64,000 nt of DNA, taken from contig ONHF01000003.1 of NCBI GenBank assembly GCA_900317555.1, positions 1 to 64,000 of the forward strand. The letters are read 5' to 3'. Positions 52,067 to 61,202 of the stretch are shown here, piece after piece. Numbering within the stretch: position 1 is the first letter of the stretch; each line of letters opens with the position of its first letter. The notes under the pieces were generated by a model, which did not search any database, had not been told where the DNA came from, and was given only the letters and a program-made list of their open reading frames with translations. A program made the translations under genes and the position numbers. The DNA comes from an uncultured Lachnospiraceae bacterium. GTDB lineage: Bacteria > Bacillota > Clostridia > Lachnospirales > Lachnospiraceae.

Positions 52067-52716
52067 CACAGATTCCAAGAAAAGAAATCTACCGCTACCT
52101 CGGCTACCGGGGCATCGCGCCTTCGGAGGAAGTTGCAGGAAGGATCGAGGCATGCGTTTCCAGGCTCCTGTCTGTTTCGTCGCCGCGGAGCGTTTTCCGG
52201 TACTTTCCGCTCTCCTTTCCCGCGGAAGACGAGATTCTCGCGGGAGAAGTCCTTCTGCGCTCCGCGAACCTTTCCAAAAATGTCCGGGGCTGCAGCGAGC
52301 TCTGCATGATGGCGGTAACGATCGGACAGGGCGTCGATCTTTTAATCCGAAGAAGTGAAATTACTTCGATGCTCGACGCCGCGATTTATCAGGCGGCCGG
52401 CGCGGCTTATGTCGAAGCGGTCTGTGATGAAGTGAACCTGAAAATCAAGGAGGAGGCGGCGGCGAGGGGACTGTTTTGCAGGCCGCGGTTTTCTCCCGGT
52501 TACGGAGACCTCTCCCTCCAATATCAAAAAGATCTCTTCCGGGTTCTGGACATCACAAGGAATATCGCCGTCAGTCTCTCGGACAGCTGCCTGATGACGC
52601 CGAGCAAATCCGTGACAGCGCTCGTCGGGCTTTCCCGCACAGAGAAAAACTGCAGCCTGCAGGGGTGTGAGGCATGCTCCTCCTCCGCAGACTGTCCGTA
52701 CCGCAGGGACTCCTGA
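52063..52716 (+). CDS. Methionine synthase activation domain protein (stand-alone MetH reactivation module)
   Basis: 217 residues matching only the C-terminal AdoMet-binding activation domain of cobalamin-dependent methionine synthase, including RFSPGYGDLSLQYQKDLF, SCLMTPSKSVTALVGL and the C-terminal cysteine cluster (CSLQGCEACSSSADC). Expected to bind SAM and let oxidised MetH-cobalamin be re-methylated. It lies between metF and a metH lacking this domain, so it should act in trans on that enzyme. The metF stop and this start overlap as ATGA. Confidence 0.92.
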   Translation: MTQIPRKEIYRYLGYRGIAPSEEVAGRIEACVSRLLSVSSPRSVFRYFPLSFPAEDEILAGEVLLRSANLSKNVRGCSELCMMAVTIGQGVDLLIRRSEITSMLDAAIYQAAGAAYVEAVCDEVNLKIKEEAAARGLFCRPRFSPGYGDLSLQYQKDLFRVLDITRNIAVSLSDSCLMTPSKSVTALVGLSRTEKNCSLQGCEACSSSADCPYRRDS

Positions 52717-52750
52717 CGGCATTTCATGTAAAAGAAAGCAGGTCAATCAA

Positions 52751-55231
52751 ATGCGCGATTTCATGCATCTTCTCGGAAAAGAATTTCTGTTCTGTGACGG
52801 TGGAACCGGAACTGTTCTGCAGGCCAGAGGTCTTCGCGGCGGCGAGCTGCCGGAGCTGTGGAATCTGACAAGAAAAGAAGACATTCTGGATCTTTACTGC
52901 GGGTATCTGAGGGCCGGCTGTGATATTTTCAATACGAATACGTTCGGTGCGAACGCTCTGAAATATCCGGACAATCTGCGTGAAATCGTCGAAAGCGCCG
53001 TGGACCTCGCGAAAGAGGCCCGCCTTCGCACCGGCAGGAAAGACGCCGCGATCGCACTCGACATCGGCCCCAGCGGAAAGCTGCTGGAGCCGCTCGGAGA
53101 TCTTTCCTTCGACCGCGCTGTCAGCCTTTTCGGCGAAGTCGTCCGCATCGGCGCGGCGCGCGGAGCCGATCTTGTTCTGATCGAAACAATGAATGACACC
53201 TATGAGGCGAAGGCCGCCGTTCTTGCCGCAAAGGAAAACTGCGATCTGCCGGTCTTTGTGACAACGACCTACGACGCGAACGGGCAGCTCCTGACCGGCG
53301 CTCCTGTAGAAGCGGTCGTCTCCATGCTGGAGGGTCTTCGCGTCGACGCGCTCGGCGTCAACTGCTCGCTGGGGCCCCGCCAGATGCTGCCGATCATCCG
53401 TCGCCTTTGCGAATGCTCGCACCTGCCCGTGATTGTCAATCCGAACGCGGGTCTTCCGCGGACCGAAAACGGACAGACGGTCTTCGACGTGGGGCCCGAA
53501 GAATTCGCTTCCTGCATGGAAGAAATCGCCGACATGGGCGTCAGCGTCCTCGGCGGCTGCTGCGGCACAACGCCGGAGCACATCCGGCGGCTCATTGAGA
53601 AGGTGCGTGCGGGGCATGTTTTGCGGCGGAAAACACTTCCTGCGGCAGGCGACACCTATGTCACTTCATTTTCCCGCGCGGTCCGGATTGGGAAGCGTCC
53701 GGTCGTCATCGGCGAAAGGATCAATCCGACCGGCAAAAAGAAATTCAAGCAGGCGCTGCGCGATAACGACATCGGCTATATTCTGAACGAGGGACTGACC
53801 GAGGAAGAACAGCATGCCGACATTCTCGATGTAAATGTGGGCCTGCCCGAAATTGACGAGCCGGCCATGATGAAGACCGTCGTTACAAGACTGCAGGGCG
53901 TCACGGGACTGCCGCTCCAGATCGATACGACCGATAAAGACGCGCTCGAACAGGCACTCCGCTACTATAACGGAAAGCCGATGATTAATTCAGTCAACGG
54001 AAAGAAGGAGTCCATCGAGACCGTCATGCCGCTCGTACATAAATACGGCGGTGTTCTCGTCGCTCTGGCTCTCGACGAACAGGGCATTCCGGAGACCGCG
54101 GACGGCAGAGTCAAGGTCGCGCGCAGAATCTACGAGGCCGCGGATCATTATGGTATTCCGCGCAGAGATATTGTCATTGACGGTCTTGCCATGACGATTT
54201 CCTCTGATCCCGGGGGCGCCCTGGTCACGCTCGAAACCCTCCGGCGCGTGCGCGATGAACTTGGCGGACATACGATTCTCGGCGTTTCCAACATTTCCTT
54301 TGGTCTGCCTGCACGGGAAGTCGTCAACGCGGCATTTCTGACCATGGCGCTCCAGAGCGGCCTTTCCTGCGCGATCATCAATCCCGGGAACGAACCGGCC
54401 ATGCGAGCGTTCTACGCCTCCTGCGCGCTTCTTGGCTTCGACGACAACTGCGGCACTTTTATTGAACGGTGCGGCAGCTATGTTACGGAGGCAAAGCGGC
54501 TCTCCGGCGGCGCGGGACAGCCTGCGGCAGCTCCGTCCGGGGCAGCTTCTTCCGATGCCGCAGCCGGCGCCCGTTCCGCAAATACGTCCCCGGTTAAGCC
54601 CGGTGCTTCCTCCGCTCTGTTTAACGCCATCGAACACGGCGTGAAAGAGAGTGCGGCAAAGGCGACCGCGCAGGCACTGGAAACCAGAAAGGGCCTGGAC
54701 ATTATCAACGAAGAACTGATTCCGGCGCTCGATGTCGTCGGCAAAGGGTTTGAGAAAGGCACGGTTTTCCTGCCGCAGCTCCTTTTGAGCGCCGAAGCCG
54801 CGAAGGCGGCTTTCGCCGTCATCAAGGAGTCCATGTCCGGCACGCCGCAGAAGAAAAAGGCAAAGGTCATTCTCGCCACGGTCAAGGGCGATATTCATGA
54901 TATCGGTAAAAACATCGTCAAGGTTATGCTCGAAAACTACGGCTATGATGTGATTGATCTCGGAAAAGATGTGCCGCCGGAAAAGATCGTGGAAACCGCG
55001 CTTTCGGAGGACGTGAAGCTGGTCGGGCTCTCCGCTCTTATGACCACGACAGTCGTAAGCATGGAAGAAACGATCCGGCAGCTGCGCGCGGCAAAACCGG
55101 ACTGCAAGGTCATGGTCGGCGGCGCCGTCATGACGCAGGAATATGCTGACAAGATCGGCGCGGATTTCTATGGGAAGGACGCGATGGCGTCGGTGCGCTA
55201 TGCGGACAGCCTGTTCGGGGCTGCGCAGTAG
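52751..55231 (+). CDS. metH: Cobalamin-dependent methionine synthase without activation domain
   Basis: Transfers methyl from methyl-THF via cobalamin to homocysteine. 826 residues: homocysteine/zinc barrel (1-285; Cys205, Cys270, Cys271), pterin barrel (about 315-565, VVIGERINPTGKKKF, ILDVNVG), an Ala/Pro/Ser-rich linker (about 585-620), the cobalamin cap and the Rossmann domain with GDIHDIGKN (713-721; His716 is the cobalt ligand). It stops where the AdoMet domain normally begins. ATG 52751 has a weak site (AGCAGG) 10-12 bases upstream; ATG 52763 is an alternative. A terminator follows. Confidence 0.95.
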   Translation: MRDFMHLLGKEFLFCDGGTGTVLQARGLRGGELPELWNLTRKEDILDLYCGYLRAGCDIFNTNTFGANALKYPDNLREIVESAVDLAKEARLRTGRKDAAIALDIGPSGKLLEPLGDLSFDRAVSLFGEVVRIGAARGADLVLIETMNDTYEAKAAVLAAKENCDLPVFVTTTYDANGQLLTGAPVEAVVSMLEGLRVDALGVNCSLGPRQMLPIIRRLCECSHLPVIVNPNAGLPRTENGQTVFDVGPEEFASCMEEIADMGVSVLGGCCGTTPEHIRRLIEKVRAGHVLRRKTLPAAGDTYVTSFSRAVRIGKRPVVIGERINPTGKKKFKQALRDNDIGYILNEGLTEEEQHADILDVNVGLPEIDEPAMMKTVVTRLQGVTGLPLQIDTTDKDALEQALRYYNGKPMINSVNGKKESIETVMPLVHKYGGVLVALALDEQGIPETADGRVKVARRIYEAADHYGIPRRDIVIDGLAMTISSDPGGALVTLETLRRVRDELGGHTILGVSNISFGLPAREVVNAAFLTMALQSGLSCAIINPGNEPAMRAFYASCALLGFDDNCGTFIERCGSYVTEAKRLSGGAGQPAAAPSGAASSDAAAGARSANTSPVKPGASSALFNAIEHGVKESAAKATAQALETRKGLDIINEELIPALDVVGKGFEKGTVFLPQLLLSAEAAKAAFAVIKESMSGTPQKKKAKVILATVKGDIHDIGKNIVKVMLENYGYDVIDLGKDVPPEKIVETALSEDVKLVGLSALMTTTVVSMEETIRQLRAAKPDCKVMVGGAVMTQEYADKIGADFYGKDAMASVRYADSLFGAAQ

Positions 55232-55250
55232 CGCTGCCGGCGGCAGATCC

Positions 55251-55274
55251 GGCGCGGGGATGCCGCGCCTTTTC
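55251..55274 (+). terminator. Intrinsic terminator of metH
   Basis: GGCGCGG (55251-55257) pairs with CCGCGCC (55263-55269), 5-base loop, followed by TTTT. A second imperfect hairpin at 55301-55325 without a T tract may stop transcripts arriving from the convergent MoxR gene. Confidence 0.8.
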
Positions 55275-55365
55275 AACGCTTTTACGTTTCAGCCGAACGG
55301 CCTGGCTCCCGGGCCGGGTGCCAGGCGCCAAATCCGCGCAGCGGGCGCCGCCATTGCAGGCAGTC

Positions 55366-56880
55366 CTACCCGGAAAGCTGCAGTGCCTCCTGCCGCAGCG
55401 CCTCCTCCTGATTCCCGGGGAGCAGCAGCTTGTTGTACTTGTAATACGCTTCGTTCCCGTTCTCGCTGACAAACTGCAGACTGTAATAGCCGGCCGAAAG
55501 CTCGGAAAGAAAGATCACCATCTCCTGCCCTTCGCCGAATGTTCTGCTCATGAACTCAAAGCTGTGTGTCAGGCGGTCACCGGCTTTCGTAATCTCTTCC
55601 TGCCTCTGCTTCTCTCTCTTGTCAAAGAGAGCTTTGACAAGCCGGAAATCCGCCCGCGGATCTTTGGCTCTTCCCGCTCTGTCCAGTGTAAGAGCGTTCT
55701 CCATCTCCTCCAGCGCCGCAATCATCAGCTTCATCGTCCGGATCTTCCCGCGCTCCAGCATCTTCGTCCTGCTGCCGCGCTCGATCTGTGCCTTCTCATC
55801 CGCGACGGCGCCCTGCAGATAAGAGGGCGCATCCGCGCCGCTTTTAAGCGCGCCTGCAAGCCCCTGCAGTTTGCCGACAAGGAGCTTCTGCACCGCAAGC
55901 TCTTCCGCGCAGCGGCGGAAATCCGTGTTCAGGCTGTCGATCAGAAGACTGATCAGACTGAGCTTCTCGTCAAACGGCGAGTTCTTGATCTTCTCCGCAT
56001 TGTCCGGATAATCGCCATTCAGAATATCCGGTATCCTGTACACATTCCGGTACTTGTTATAAAGCTCGTAATAGTCCGCGAAATCGCCCGCAATCTCCGG
56101 GTCCTGCAGATACTGGACGATCAGGTTTTTGGAAACGGGGAGGCCTGTTTTCTCGTAAACATGAAGAATCCTTGAAAGATCTTCCCAGCCTCTTGCCGTG
56201 ACGAAATACCTGTCCTCGATATCCGTGCGTATTCTGTAGAAGTTCTCACGACGGATATCGAGATACGCGATCACACTGCCGTGTACACCTGCCTTGTAAG
56301 CGTATTCCTTCCACGCGTCGAAGTCTTCCTCCACATTGATTTTCCGGACTCTGTCGAGCGTTGCAATGTCAAAATCGCGCACGGATTTATTGTACTGCGG
56401 CGGATTGCCGGCGGTCACAATGAGGAACCCTTCCGGCAGATGGTGTGTTCCGAACGTCTTGTACTGCAGAAACTGCAGCATCGTCGGCGCGAGCGTCTCC
56501 GAGACGCAGTTGATCTCGTCCAGAAACAGGATGCCTTCCTGCACGCCGCTCTGCTCGATCTGGTCATACACGGAAGCAATGATCTCGCTCATTGTGTATT
56601 CGGTCACCTTATACGGGCGGCCGCCGTAGCTTTTGTCAGTAATAAACGGCAGACCGATCGCGCTCTGCCGCGTATGATGCGTGATCGTATAAGCGACCAG
56701 ATTGATCCCGCATTCCTGCGCGACCTGTTCCATGATTGCTGTTTTGCCGATACCGGGCGGTCCGATCAGAAGAATCGGGCGCTGCCGCTCGGTCGGAATC
56801 TCATATGCTCCCGTTTCATCCCGCTGCGTGTAGGCGCGTACAGTGTTGATGATTTCCTGCTTTGCCTCTTTAATATTCAT
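55366..56880 (-). CDS. MoxR-family AAA+ ATPase
   Basis: Predicted AAA+ chaperone-like ATPase that works with a VWA partner. The 504 residues have Walker A GPPGIGKT (40-47), Walker B GILFLDEIN (Asp121, Glu122), sensor 1 VTAGNPPQYN and an Arg finger region (LDRVRKINVEED). The C-terminal half (about 270-500) is helical and charged, much longer than in minimal MoxR proteins (about 330), and has no domain I recognise. It follows the VWA gene by 9 bases; the pair resembles MoxR-VWA systems such as RavA-ViaA. Confidence 0.88.
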   Translation of the reverse strand: MNIKEAKQEIINTVRAYTQRDETGAYEIPTERQRPILLIGPPGIGKTAIMEQVAQECGINLVAYTITHHTRQSAIGLPFITDKSYGGRPYKVTEYTMSEIIASVYDQIEQSGVQEGILFLDEINCVSETLAPTMLQFLQYKTFGTHHLPEGFLIVTAGNPPQYNKSVRDFDIATLDRVRKINVEEDFDAWKEYAYKAGVHGSVIAYLDIRRENFYRIRTDIEDRYFVTARGWEDLSRILHVYEKTGLPVSKNLIVQYLQDPEIAGDFADYYELYNKYRNVYRIPDILNGDYPDNAEKIKNSPFDEKLSLISLLIDSLNTDFRRCAEELAVQKLLVGKLQGLAGALKSGADAPSYLQGAVADEKAQIERGSRTKMLERGKIRTMKLMIAALEEMENALTLDRAGRAKDPRADFRLVKALFDKREKQRQEEITKAGDRLTHSFEFMSRTFGEGQEMVIFLSELSAGYYSLQFVSENGNEAYYKYNKLLLPGNQEEALRQEALQLSG

Positions 56881-56889
56881 CGCTTATCC

Positions 56890-58293
56890 TCATATATACA
56901 GCTTCAGCGCCCAGGAAGGCACTTTTGTGTCATCCAGCTCTTCGTCTTTCCAGAAAACGAACGCGGTGTCATAGTCCGGCTTTTTCTTCGGATAAATGCC
57001 GAAGCCGTCGGTAAAATATAACAGGCCGCGAAGACTCTTCAGCACATGGGTTCTGCGCAGCTGCTCCACATATTGAAACGCGGGGCGGAAGTCCGTACCA
57101 AAGCCGCCTTTGACCGTGAAATGCTTCGCGTACTCTTCCATCTGACGCGTATCTGTAATCACGACATCATTCTGTACCTGATCGTCGCACTCGATGATAT
57201 GAATGTTTACTTTCCGGAAGAAAGTCTCTCCGGTGAACAGGATCGACGCCGTTTCATTCAAAAACTCCTGCACCAGCGTATCCTGACAGGACTGCGAGGT
57301 ATCAATCACAATCGCGAGCTCTTCGATCTTTCTGCTGATCCGGTACTCGTTTTCCTCGATCAGAGGCATGTTCCCGTAAAGCTGCATGCCGTAATTGTAG
57401 AAACCGTAATCGAAGGAATCCATATCGACCGCCGCTTCCTCGCGGAGAACCCGGAAACGCCGAAGGAACTCCCTGTAGTCTGTGCGCTTTCTGTCCTGCA
57501 GGGTGAGCGTTCGAAGGAGCGAGCCGGTTTCCTTCCCGGCCTTCTTTCCGATCAGAAGCTGTGCGCGGAGCTTCTTCGCGTTCTTCACCCACTCTTCTTC
57601 CCGGACTCTGTGCAGCGCACCGCCGCGGCCGCCCCGGTCTTCCGGTTTCCTGTCTTTATTTTCCAGTGTGGTTTGTTTTTCCCCATTTCCGCTGCCCGCG
57701 CCCTGCGGCTGTGCATTTTCCTGCGGCGCGTTCCGGTCATCATCCTGAAGCCTTGCCCAGAAGCTGTGATCGTCACGGACAAATTCCCGGGCAAGCTGCA
57801 TTTCATAGACCGGATCGCGCTTCCGGCTCCTGAAATACTGATAGAGCCGCTGCGCTGTCAGGACACCGACTTCCTTCTCGAGCCGGTCGTACACAGACGC
57901 GCGGAAATCGGTGATGATGTCATCAATCGCGGCATAGTCCATCGCGAAAGAGTCGATCACCGATTCGGCCGCGATATCGCAGCACAGATTGTAGAGATCC
58001 TTGTCCGCGTAATCCTTATAGGCGAACATATGCCGGAACAGGCAGTGCATCAGCATGTGCATGTACGCGCGGGAGAGAGCGCGCGGCCGCTCGATATAGA
58101 TCTCGCGCAGCCAGTTCGGGTTGTAGCGGATAAACGCCGCGTCCGTGCCGACCGAAAAAGTGGAGACATCCATGGTATAAGACAGACTCCCGAGCGCCGG
58201 CCCCAGAAAATGCATGGACAGATAGAGCTGCGTGCGCGTATTATTCAGGATTTTTTCGCCCAGAATCCGGAGCGCTTCATGTGTCTTGTTCAA
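56890..58293 (-). CDS. VWA-like protein with degenerate zincin-type N-terminal domain
   Basis: 467 residues. The N-terminal domain (1-140) resembles the metallopeptidase-like part of DUF2201 proteins, but the HExxH site reads HMLMH (His79, His83; Glu replaced by Met), so it is probably inactive. A charged Gly/Gln linker (185-235) follows. The C-terminal VWA-like domain (about 324-467) keeps the MIDAS motif DTSQS (Asp331, Ser333, Ser335) and a later TDG. The start is TTG 58293, overlapping the LRR gene stop (TTGA), with GGGAG 11 bases upstream. Likely partner of the MoxR ATPase. Confidence 0.87.
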   Translation of the reverse strand: MNKTHEALRILGEKILNNTRTQLYLSMHFLGPALGSLSYTMDVSTFSVGTDAAFIRYNPNWLREIYIERPRALSRAYMHMLMHCLFRHMFAYKDYADKDLYNLCCDIAAESVIDSFAMDYAAIDDIITDFRASVYDRLEKEVGVLTAQRLYQYFRSRKRDPVYEMQLAREFVRDDHSFWARLQDDDRNAPQENAQPQGAGSGNGEKQTTLENKDRKPEDRGGRGGALHRVREEEWVKNAKKLRAQLLIGKKAGKETGSLLRTLTLQDRKRTDYREFLRRFRVLREEAAVDMDSFDYGFYNYGMQLYGNMPLIEENEYRISRKIEELAIVIDTSQSCQDTLVQEFLNETASILFTGETFFRKVNIHIIECDDQVQNDVVITDTRQMEEYAKHFTVKGGFGTDFRPAFQYVEQLRRTHVLKSLRGLLYFTDGFGIYPKKKPDYDTAFVFWKDEELDDTKVPSWALKLYI

Positions 58294-59183
58294 AAGTCAA
58301 AGTCTCCCAGCGTCAAAACAGTCCCGCCGCTTCCATATTTCTTCTGCTCTTCCATCAGGACCGCGCAGATTTCGCTCTCCCCCTTCTGCGAAGCAAGCGA
58401 AAGAGAAGGTTCCAGCGCCTCTTTTCCGATCAGGCCTTCGGCCGACAGGAAGGAGACCGCCTGAACATCTTCCTGTCCGATCAGAAGTTTCAAAATGCGC
58501 TCCGATCTTTCCTTTACAAAATCCCGGTATTGTTTTTCCGCGGCGGCAGCGAGGCCCTCCGGGAACATCAGCCGGTCCAGAGAAATCTCGGCCGCGCTTG
58601 CAAAGTCATAATCGGTCAGCCGCGGGAGAAGCCGGTCGTATTCCGAAAGGTCGATGTTTTTCTTCGTGACGCACTCCCTGTAGGCAATGCCGCTGCCCCA
58701 GGTCGAAAAGTGAATCGCCCTTGCCATCGTGTCTTCTCTGGCTTCGCTGACATATTCGGGAAAGGTCAGCCGGATTTCCTTTCCGCCAAGAAGCAGCCGG
58801 AAGCGCAGCGCCATATCGACGTCGGCGAGCATCTGCTTCATCAGAGTGAAATTCTCCCCGCTCCCCTCAATCGTAATCTGCCGCAGTCCCGTGCACTGCC
58901 GGATGACACCGTCATAATAGTCGTCCGTCGTATCATGGAGAGAAAGCCGCTCCAGGTTTTGACAGGCGTAGAACGCAAAGGAGCGAAGCGTCTTCACAGA
59001 CGCGGGCACGATAAGCTCGCGCAGAAAAGACCGCTCCGCGAACGCGTGGCTTCCGATGCTTCTGACCGGCAGACCCTCCAGAGAATCCGGCACGCTGACA
59101 CGGCTCTGCCGGCTCTGAAGGCCTGTGATCTCAATGTATTCCGACCCGTCACGGGCGGTTTGTTTTACGTACGTAAATGACAT
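58290..59183 (-). CDS. Leucine-rich-repeat (LRR_5, BspA-like) cytoplasmic protein
   Basis: 297 residues with no signal peptide. The N-terminal part (about 15-120) holds three to four LRR_5-type units (SIGSHAFAERSFLRELIVP, LRSFAFYACQNLERLSL). The remainder is helical (DRLMFPEGLAAAAEKQYRDF) and may end in ankyrin-like helices. Unlike surface BspA proteins it seems cytosolic. It overlaps the VWA gene by four bases (TTGA) and is 4 bases from the membrane-protein gene, so LRR, VWA and MoxR probably act together. The repeats may select the client of the ATPase. Function unknown. Confidence 0.78.
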   Translation of the reverse strand: MSFTYVKQTARDGSEYIEITGLQSRQSRVSVPDSLEGLPVRSIGSHAFAERSFLRELIVPASVKTLRSFAFYACQNLERLSLHDTTDDYYDGVIRQCTGLRQITIEGSGENFTLMKQMLADVDMALRFRLLLGGKEIRLTFPEYVSEAREDTMARAIHFSTWGSGIAYRECVTKKNIDLSEYDRLLPRLTDYDFASAAEISLDRLMFPEGLAAAAEKQYRDFVKERSERILKLLIGQEDVQAVSFLSAEGLIGKEALEPSLSLASQKGESEICAVLMEEQKKYGSGGTVLTLGDFDF

Positions 59184-59187
59184 TGTG

Positions 59188-59982
59188 CTATTCTTTGACC
59201 TCTTCGGTCGACATGTTGATATCCGTATCCTTTTCCTCCGGATTTCTCCAGATCTGATACGCATCCAGCTCCGAAACCAGCTCGAGTCCTTCGGCGGAAA
59301 GATCCCCCTTCACCTGCCGTGACCGGTTGATGACGACATACCGGCAGTTGTACTGCGTAATCGCCTCTGCCAGCTGCTCCGCGTCAATCGGGTCCGACTG
59401 CTCCATCGCGGCATACACGGCATTGTAATAGTTCGCGTATGCCGGCATCAACATTTCCCTGCCGTACGGCATCATGATTCTGGTATCATACTGCCGCACA
59501 AACTGTACCAGCTCCGAAGGCATCGCGGCCATTGCGGGCTTCCCCCCGGTGTCATTGGTAATCGTGTTGCACACATCCAGCACCGCCTGCGGAATGTGCA
59601 GCCGGTTTTCGGCTTTCACAATATTGCGGTTTTCATAGACATTGCTGCCGCACAGAAAGATCAGAAACGCCATCAGAATCAGCATGCGCCGGAGATGGTC
59701 GGCAAATGTGCGCACGGCCGCGTAAACGATGGTCGTCCCCGCAGGCAGCAGCCAGAACAGGCGGTAATACGTATCGGAGCCTTCAATTTTCGAATAGATT
59801 CCGTGGACCGGAGGAAGCAGGAAAAGGACACACAGCGCGAGCGGCAGGTAGCCGAACAGGACTCTGTTGCCTCTGTCTGTCTCGTTTTTCAAAAGCAGAA
59901 CAAAAGCCGCCGCATACAGAAGCAGGATAAATCCCGAGCCTTCATACTGTATAATGATGTTGATTGTTGCCAAAGGATTCAT
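59188..59982 (-). CDS. Integral membrane protein of unknown function
   Basis: 264 residues: four hydrophobic helices in the first 130 (GFILLLYAAAFVLLL, LALCVLFLLP, LLPAGTTIVYAAV, MLILMAFLIFLCG), then a soluble C-terminal domain (about 135-255), with NRLHIPQAVLDVCNTI and YNCRYVVINRSRQVKG. The latter resembles soluble domains of large sugar-transferase-like membrane proteins. The start ATG overlaps the stop of the upstream gene by one base (TGATG), so the two may form one complex or be halves of what is a single protein elsewhere. I do not recognise the family with certainty. Confidence 0.75.
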   Translation of the reverse strand: MNPLATINIIIQYEGSGFILLLYAAAFVLLLKNETDRGNRVLFGYLPLALCVLFLLPPVHGIYSKIEGSDTYYRLFWLLPAGTTIVYAAVRTFADHLRRMLILMAFLIFLCGSNVYENRNIVKAENRLHIPQAVLDVCNTITNDTGGKPAMAAMPSELVQFVRQYDTRIMMPYGREMLMPAYANYYNAVYAAMEQSDPIDAEQLAEAITQYNCRYVVINRSRQVKGDLSAEGLELVSELDAYQIWRNPEEKDTDINMSTEEVKE

Positions 59983-61139
59983 CAGGCACCTCCTCTGAGC
60001 ACCGGCAGCATCAGAAAGACCAGGAACAGCGAATAGAGGATATTCGGGATGCAGCAAAGCAGAACCCTTCCGAACACCTTCTTCTGCTTCATGAAAATCC
60101 GGATGAACAGACTGCCCGCAAGAAGCAGTCCCGTGCAGAGCACCGGTGCAAGCGAGGTGCAGAAGCCCGAGGCAATGTTGACAAGTACCAGCATGATATA
60201 CGGAAAACGACCATACCCTTCCTCCGCGTATTCCATGCCTTCCGACCTGTGCGCGAGAACGAGCAGCAGCCAGAACAGGGACGGCAGAACCATGTTCGCG
60301 AAGACTGTTTTGCCCTGCCAGGTGCGCATCATCAGAAAGGTCTCGGGCGTATAGATCGAGACGTTCCCGAAGATCTGCAGCAGCGCAAAGAGAATCATCA
60401 TGGCCGGCAGCATCCTGCGCCTGGCGAGCTCCGGTTCCATGACCAGCAGTTCTTTGCTGACGCTGTAAAGACAGATGTCTGCAAAGACAAGAAAAACGAG
60501 CGGCAGCATCGTATGCGTAATAATCGTGGGATGCGTTCTGCAGAGCTTCGAGACCGCGGCGATCCACATCGGAATCATCGCCAGAGCGTGGCGCCCGTCC
60601 AGCGTCGTCGAAACGCCTGTGTACGGCACATAGTTGTACATTGTGCCGGTCTGGTAGGCCTGCAGCGACTGCGCGACATAATAGGCGTCGTCGCCGTCGT
60701 AGGAGGCGCGCGTAAGCGCCATATACAGCTGCACGCCGAGGATGCAAAGGAAGATCAGCCAGAAAAGAAAAGCTTCCTTCTCTCCGACGATCGCCTTTTT
60801 GCCCTGCAGTTTTCCCATCCTTGTCAGCAGGATGCGGACTCCCCGGGGCAGGCGGATCCCGCCGCTTTTCGCGCAGCGGACCGCTCCGGCGGCAATGACA
60901 GCAAGGCTGAAAAGAAGGTACAGAACAACAAGCAGCTTAAAGTTTCCTGCCCAGGTCAGAAACAGTACCGGAAGCCCTGTCAGCTCAAACAAGGCAAAGC
61001 TTGTGAAGTATCCTGCCGGAACCAGCAGATGAAATTCTCTTTTGTCGGCGGGCAGAAAACTGAGCGGCAGCAGTCCTGTCAGAACCGGCAGAACCACTGC
61101 GGACACAAGAAAGCCCAGAAATCGGATCAATGTACTCAT
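59982..61139 (-). CDS. Polytopic membrane protein, possibly DUF6077
   Basis: 385 residues with about nine hydrophobic helices. Between helices four and five is the conserved-looking extracellular loop YDGDDAYYVAQSLQAYQTG, NYVPYTGVSTTLDGRHA, rich in Asp, Tyr and Thr, reminiscent of the acidic first loop of GT-C transferases. It resembles DUF6077 proteins from memory; not verifiable here. No ribosome site is visible before ATG 61139. It is 63 bases after the YfhO-like gene and one-base-overlapped with the next. Likely role in envelope glycan modification, by context. Confidence 0.75.
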   Translation of the reverse strand: MSTLIRFLGFLVSAVVLPVLTGLLPLSFLPADKREFHLLVPAGYFTSFALFELTGLPVLFLTWAGNFKLLVVLYLLFSLAVIAAGAVRCAKSGGIRLPRGVRILLTRMGKLQGKKAIVGEKEAFLFWLIFLCILGVQLYMALTRASYDGDDAYYVAQSLQAYQTGTMYNYVPYTGVSTTLDGRHALAMIPMWIAAVSKLCRTHPTIITHTMLPLVFLVFADICLYSVSKELLVMEPELARRRMLPAMMILFALLQIFGNVSIYTPETFLMMRTWQGKTVFANMVLPSLFWLLLVLAHRSEGMEYAEEGYGRFPYIMLVLVNIASGFCTSLAPVLCTGLLLAGSLFIRIFMKQKKVFGRVLLCCIPNILYSLFLVFLMLPVLRGGA

Positions 61140-61202
61140 AAGGCAAGTTTACTTTGCAAAGCGCGTGATACCAGCGGCCGCGGCACAAGTCCACGCTTCT
61201 CA

